This document shows positions 61,487 through 64,000 of a DNA stretch of 64,000 nt, in pieces. The position numbers were made by a program, and so were the translations under genes. Numbering within the stretch: the first letter of the stretch is position 1; every line of letters starts with the position of its first letter. The notes under the pieces are model-generated. The model had not been told where the DNA came from. It worked only from the letters and a program-made list of their open reading frames with translations, and made no database searches. Source of the stretch: Methylomonas rhizoryzae (GTDB taxonomy: Bacteria; Pseudomonadota; Gammaproteobacteria; Methylococcales; Methylomonadaceae); the NCBI RefSeq assembly GCF_008632455.1, contig NZ_CP043929.1, positions 310,001-374,000 of the forward strand, read 5' to 3'.

Positions 61487-63553
61487 GTGACGATCACTCA
61501 AGATTTATTATTCGAACTGGGCGGCGAAGAACTGCCGCCCAAATCCTTGAAAAAACTCAGCCAGTCGTTATTGGACGGCATGGTCGCCGGCTTGAAAGAC
61601 GCCGGCTTGAATTTCAGCGAGGCCAAGGCCTATGCCACGCCGCGCCGTTTGGCCGTTCTGATTCGTAACCTCGACAGCCAGCAGGCCGATAAAGTGGTGG
61701 AAAAACGCGGCCCGGCCTTGCAAGCGGCCTACGGGCCGGACGGCGCGCCGAGCAAGGCAGCTTTGGGCTTTGCATCCAGTTGCGGTGCCAGTTTCGAGCA
61801 ACTGGAAAAACTGGAAACCGACAAGGGTGCGTGGTTGATTTTCAAGCAAGCGGTCAAAGGCCAGCCGACCACCGAATTGATGCCGGACATTATTCGTAAA
61901 AGTCTGGCGCAATTGCCGATCGCCAAGCGCATGCGCTGGGGCGATTACGATCACGAATTCGTGCGGCCGGTGCACAATGCGGTGTTGCTGTTCGGTAGTG
62001 AAATTATCGACGCCGACATCTTGGGCTTGAAAACCGGCCGCCATAGTTTCGGCCATCGCATGCACGCACCAAATCCGATCGAGTTGAGCCATCCGGACGA
62101 GTATGTCGAAAAATTGTTGACGGCGAAAGTCACCGTCGATTTCGAACAACGCATGCGGCAAATCGAAACCGGCGCCCAGCAGGCGGCGACTGCATTGGGC
62201 GGCATCGCCCATATCGAGGAAGAGTTGCTGGAAGAAGTCGCGGCCTTGAACGAATGGCCGGTGCCGGTGGTCGGCAATTTCGACGCCCGCTTCCTGGAAC
62301 TGCCGCAGGAGGTGTTGATCACCACGATGCAGTCCAACCAGAAATATTTTCCGGTCAAGAATGCGCAAGGCGGCTTGCTGGCGCATTTCATTACCTTCGC
62401 TAACATCGAAAGCTCCAATACGGCTTCGATTCGCGCCGGCAACGAGCGGGTGGTATTGCCGCGTCTGGTCGATGCCGAATTCTTCTGGAAACAGGATAGA
62501 AAGCAATCCCTGGCCGACCGCGTCGACAGCCTGAAAACCATCGTGTTTCAAAAAGACCTGGGCACCTTGTTCGACAAGACCGAACGGGTCGCCCAACTGG
62601 CCGGTTTGATCGCCGAACAGCTTGGCGCCGACGTTGCGCTGGCAAAACGCGCCGCCTTGCTGGCCAAGACCGATTTGCTGACCAACATGGTTAGCGAATT
62701 CACCAACCTGCAAGGCACCATGGGCCGCTACTACGCGGTGGCCGACGGCGAGGATGCGGCGGTTGCCAATGCCCAGGAAGAACAATATTTTCCGAAACAA
62801 TCCGGCGGGGAGATTCCCAAAGCCCCCATCAGCGTGGCGTTGGCCGTGGCGGAAAAAATCGACACCTTGGCCGGCATCTTCAGCGCCGGGCTGATTCCGA
62901 CCGGCGACAAGGATCCTTACGCCTTGCGCCGCGCCACCTTGGGCATCTTGCGCACCCTGATCGAAAACGGCCTGGATTTGGACGTGGCCGAGCTGTTGGA
63001 CGCAGCCTTGGCGCAATTCAGCCATAAGTTCGATCAGGCCGAAACCCGGCAAAAAGTCGTCGGCTTCATCTTCGATCGGTTGAAAGGCTATTGCCTGGAT
63101 CACGGTTTCAGCACTGACGAATTCGAGGCGGTGTTGGCGGTTAATCCGACCCGGCCGTTCGATTTCTGGTTGCGGATGAAAGCGGTGCAGTCCTTCCGCG
63201 CCCTGCCGGAAGCCGAAAGCCTGGCGGCGGCCAACAAGCGCATCATCAATATCTTGAAAAAGTCCGAGCAGCCGGTTTCGGAAACCATAGGCGCGCTGGT
63301 CGAAGCGCAGGAGAAAAATTTGCTGGTTGCCGCCGAGGAAGCTGAAGCCGCGATTCTGCCGCTGTTGGCCGAGCAAAATTATCCGTTGGCTTTGAGTCGT
63401 TTGGCTCAGCTGCGCGATAGCGTCGATGCCTTTTTCGACGGCGTGATGGTCAATACCGAAGATACTGCCTTGCGTAACAGCCGGCTGGCGTTGCTGGCCA
63501 AGTTGTCCGGCCAATTCTTGAATATCGCCGACATTTCCAAGTTGCAAGCGTGA
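61487..63553 (+). CDS. glyS: Glycine--tRNA ligase, beta subunit
   Basis: 688 residues, GTG start. It begins DLLFELGGEELPPKSLKKL, and has RRLAVLIRNL, ADGEDAAVANAQEEQYFPKQSGGEIP-type spacing, the HD-like region, and a C-terminal anticodon-binding DALR domain (FFDGVMVNTEDTALRNSRLALLAKL). It is full length. The stop codon overlaps the gmhB GTG (GTGA). The 659-codon ORF on the opposite strand is a shadow. Confidence 0.97.
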   Translation: MTITQDLLFELGGEELPPKSLKKLSQSLLDGMVAGLKDAGLNFSEAKAYATPRRLAVLIRNLDSQQADKVVEKRGPALQAAYGPDGAPSKAALGFASSCGASFEQLEKLETDKGAWLIFKQAVKGQPTTELMPDIIRKSLAQLPIAKRMRWGDYDHEFVRPVHNAVLLFGSEIIDADILGLKTGRHSFGHRMHAPNPIELSHPDEYVEKLLTAKVTVDFEQRMRQIETGAQQAATALGGIAHIEEELLEEVAALNEWPVPVVGNFDARFLELPQEVLITTMQSNQKYFPVKNAQGGLLAHFITFANIESSNTASIRAGNERVVLPRLVDAEFFWKQDRKQSLADRVDSLKTIVFQKDLGTLFDKTERVAQLAGLIAEQLGADVALAKRAALLAKTDLLTNMVSEFTNLQGTMGRYYAVADGEDAAVANAQEEQYFPKQSGGEIPKAPISVALAVAEKIDTLAGIFSAGLIPTGDKDPYALRRATLGILRTLIENGLDLDVAELLDAALAQFSHKFDQAETRQKVVGFIFDRLKGYCLDHGFSTDEFEAVLAVNPTRPFDFWLRMKAVQSFRALPEAESLAAANKRIINILKKSEQPVSETIGALVEAQEKNLLVAAEEAEAAILPLLAEQNYPLALSRLAQLRDSVDAFFDGVMVNTEDTALRNSRLALLAKLSGQFLNIADISKLQA

Positions 63554-64000
63554 GCCGGCGTTATGTCGTGTTGGACCGCGACGGCACGATAAATCTCGAT
63601 TCCGCCTCCTTTATCAAGTCGGCGGACGAATGGATTCCGCTGCCCGGCAGCTTGGAAGCCATTGCGCTGTTGAATCGGCATGGTTTCGCGGTCGTGGTAA
63701 TCAGCAATCAATCCGGTGTAGGACGAGGCTTATTCGATCCGGCTACTTTGGATGCGATGCATGCCAAGATGCGCCGGCTGGCAGCAGCAGCCGGGGGCTC
63801 AATAGAGGCTGTATATGTTTGTCCGCACGACCCGGAGCAAGGATGCGACTGCCGCAAGCCTAAGCCCGGCTTATTTCTCAAGTTTGCTGCCGATTTTGGC
63901 GCGGATTTGACCGAGGTTTACGCCGTTGGCGATTCGTTACGCGATTTGCAAGCCGCTGAGGCGGTGGGTGCTAAACCGATTTTGGTGAAAACCGGTAAAG
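63550..64000 (+). CDS. gmhB: D-glycero-beta-D-manno-heptose-1,7-bisphosphate 7-phosphatase, partial
   Basis: 150 codons to the window edge, from the GTG at 63550 that overlaps the glyS stop. HAD motifs are LDRDGTIN near residue 9, VISNQSGVGRG near 55, and KPKPGLF plus VGDSLRDLQAA. The zinc site CPHDPEQGCDCRKPKP is intact, which marks GmhB. It acts in the heptose branch of lipopolysaccharide core synthesis. The glyS-gmhB linkage is common in gammaproteobacteria. Confidence 0.93.
   Translation, partial: MSRRYVVLDRDGTINLDSASFIKSADEWIPLPGSLEAIALLNRHGFAVVVISNQSGVGRGLFDPATLDAMHAKMRRLAAAAGGSIEAVYVCPHDPEQGCDCRKPKPGLFLKFAADFGADLTEVYAVGDSLRDLQAAEAVGAKPILVKTGK

Noticed and set aside
61568..63547. A 659-codon open frame opposite glyS
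   Set aside because: It mirrors glyS codon by codon, has no ribosome-binding site or family resemblance, and arises from the high GC at third positions.
1..64000. CRISPR arrays, rRNA genes, phage structural genes or a replication origin
   Set aside because: No regularly spaced direct repeats, rRNA-like sequence, phage genes or DnaA-box cluster were noticed.

Overview
The window is gammaproteobacterial chromosome, most likely from a Methylomonas-like methanotroph (Methylococcales). The pointers are a formylmethanofuran dehydrogenase A-type protein (tetrahydromethanopterin C1 pathway), several secreted proteins ending in a VPLPA-type sorting tail with a final membrane helix and Arg-rich tip, and a glyQ/glyS, dcd, gmhB, sixA core of gammaproteobacterial type. 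This assignment is an inference; no rRNA or marker gene is present.

Layout. 0-6.4 kb: the end of a sorted surface protein, then a + strand run of UPF0182 membrane protein, nucleoside-phosphorylase-like protein, SixA, MepA and a YheT-type hydrolase. 6.4-14.3 kb: an AT-rich accessory island with a decayed hipBA pair, two nearly identical inverted 1,378-bp IS5-family elements, a two-gene unit (NdpA-like protein plus a membrane protein that the second IS splits exactly) and a putative PD-(D/E)XK nuclease. 14.3-30.3 kb: a zinc-starvation island. Three near-perfect Zur boxes accompany two ZnuD-like TonB receptors, three secreted proteins, two COG0523 GTPases, FolE2, an FhcA/FmdA paralogue, DUF1826, a ZIP transporter and a small membrane protein. 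30.6-43.3 kb: signalling and envelope genes (Tat-exported HAD protein, poly-HAMP chemoreceptor, MscS channel, hybrid kinase with HD-GYP regulator, MlaC-like, YceI, DUF2959). 43.6-51.5 kb: tRNA-Ser with an integrase scar, a translationally coupled six-gene remnant of an aryl-polyene-type cluster, and transposase debris. 51.7-64 kb: glucokinase, a giant GH15-type protein, Dcd, an NlpE-like protein, a HerA-like ATPase, then glyQ and glyS split by an AAA-ATPase/TOPRIM-like gene pair, and the start of gmhB.

How the genes work together. The Zur island reads as one programme: outer-membrane receptors and secreted His-containing proteins gather zinc, ZIP imports it, COG0523 GTPases deliver it, and FolE2 (and perhaps the FhcA paralogue) stand in for zinc-dependent or zinc-rich enzymes. 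The strongest anomalies are (i) two 72-bp double-hairpin elements inserted in frame, in opposite orientations, into the second COG0523 GTPase, one of them inside its CxCC metal motif; (ii) a lone FhcA paralogue in a Zur operon; (iii) the ATPase/TOPRIM-like pair between glyQ and glyS; and (iv) the IS-broken NdpA/membrane-protein unit.
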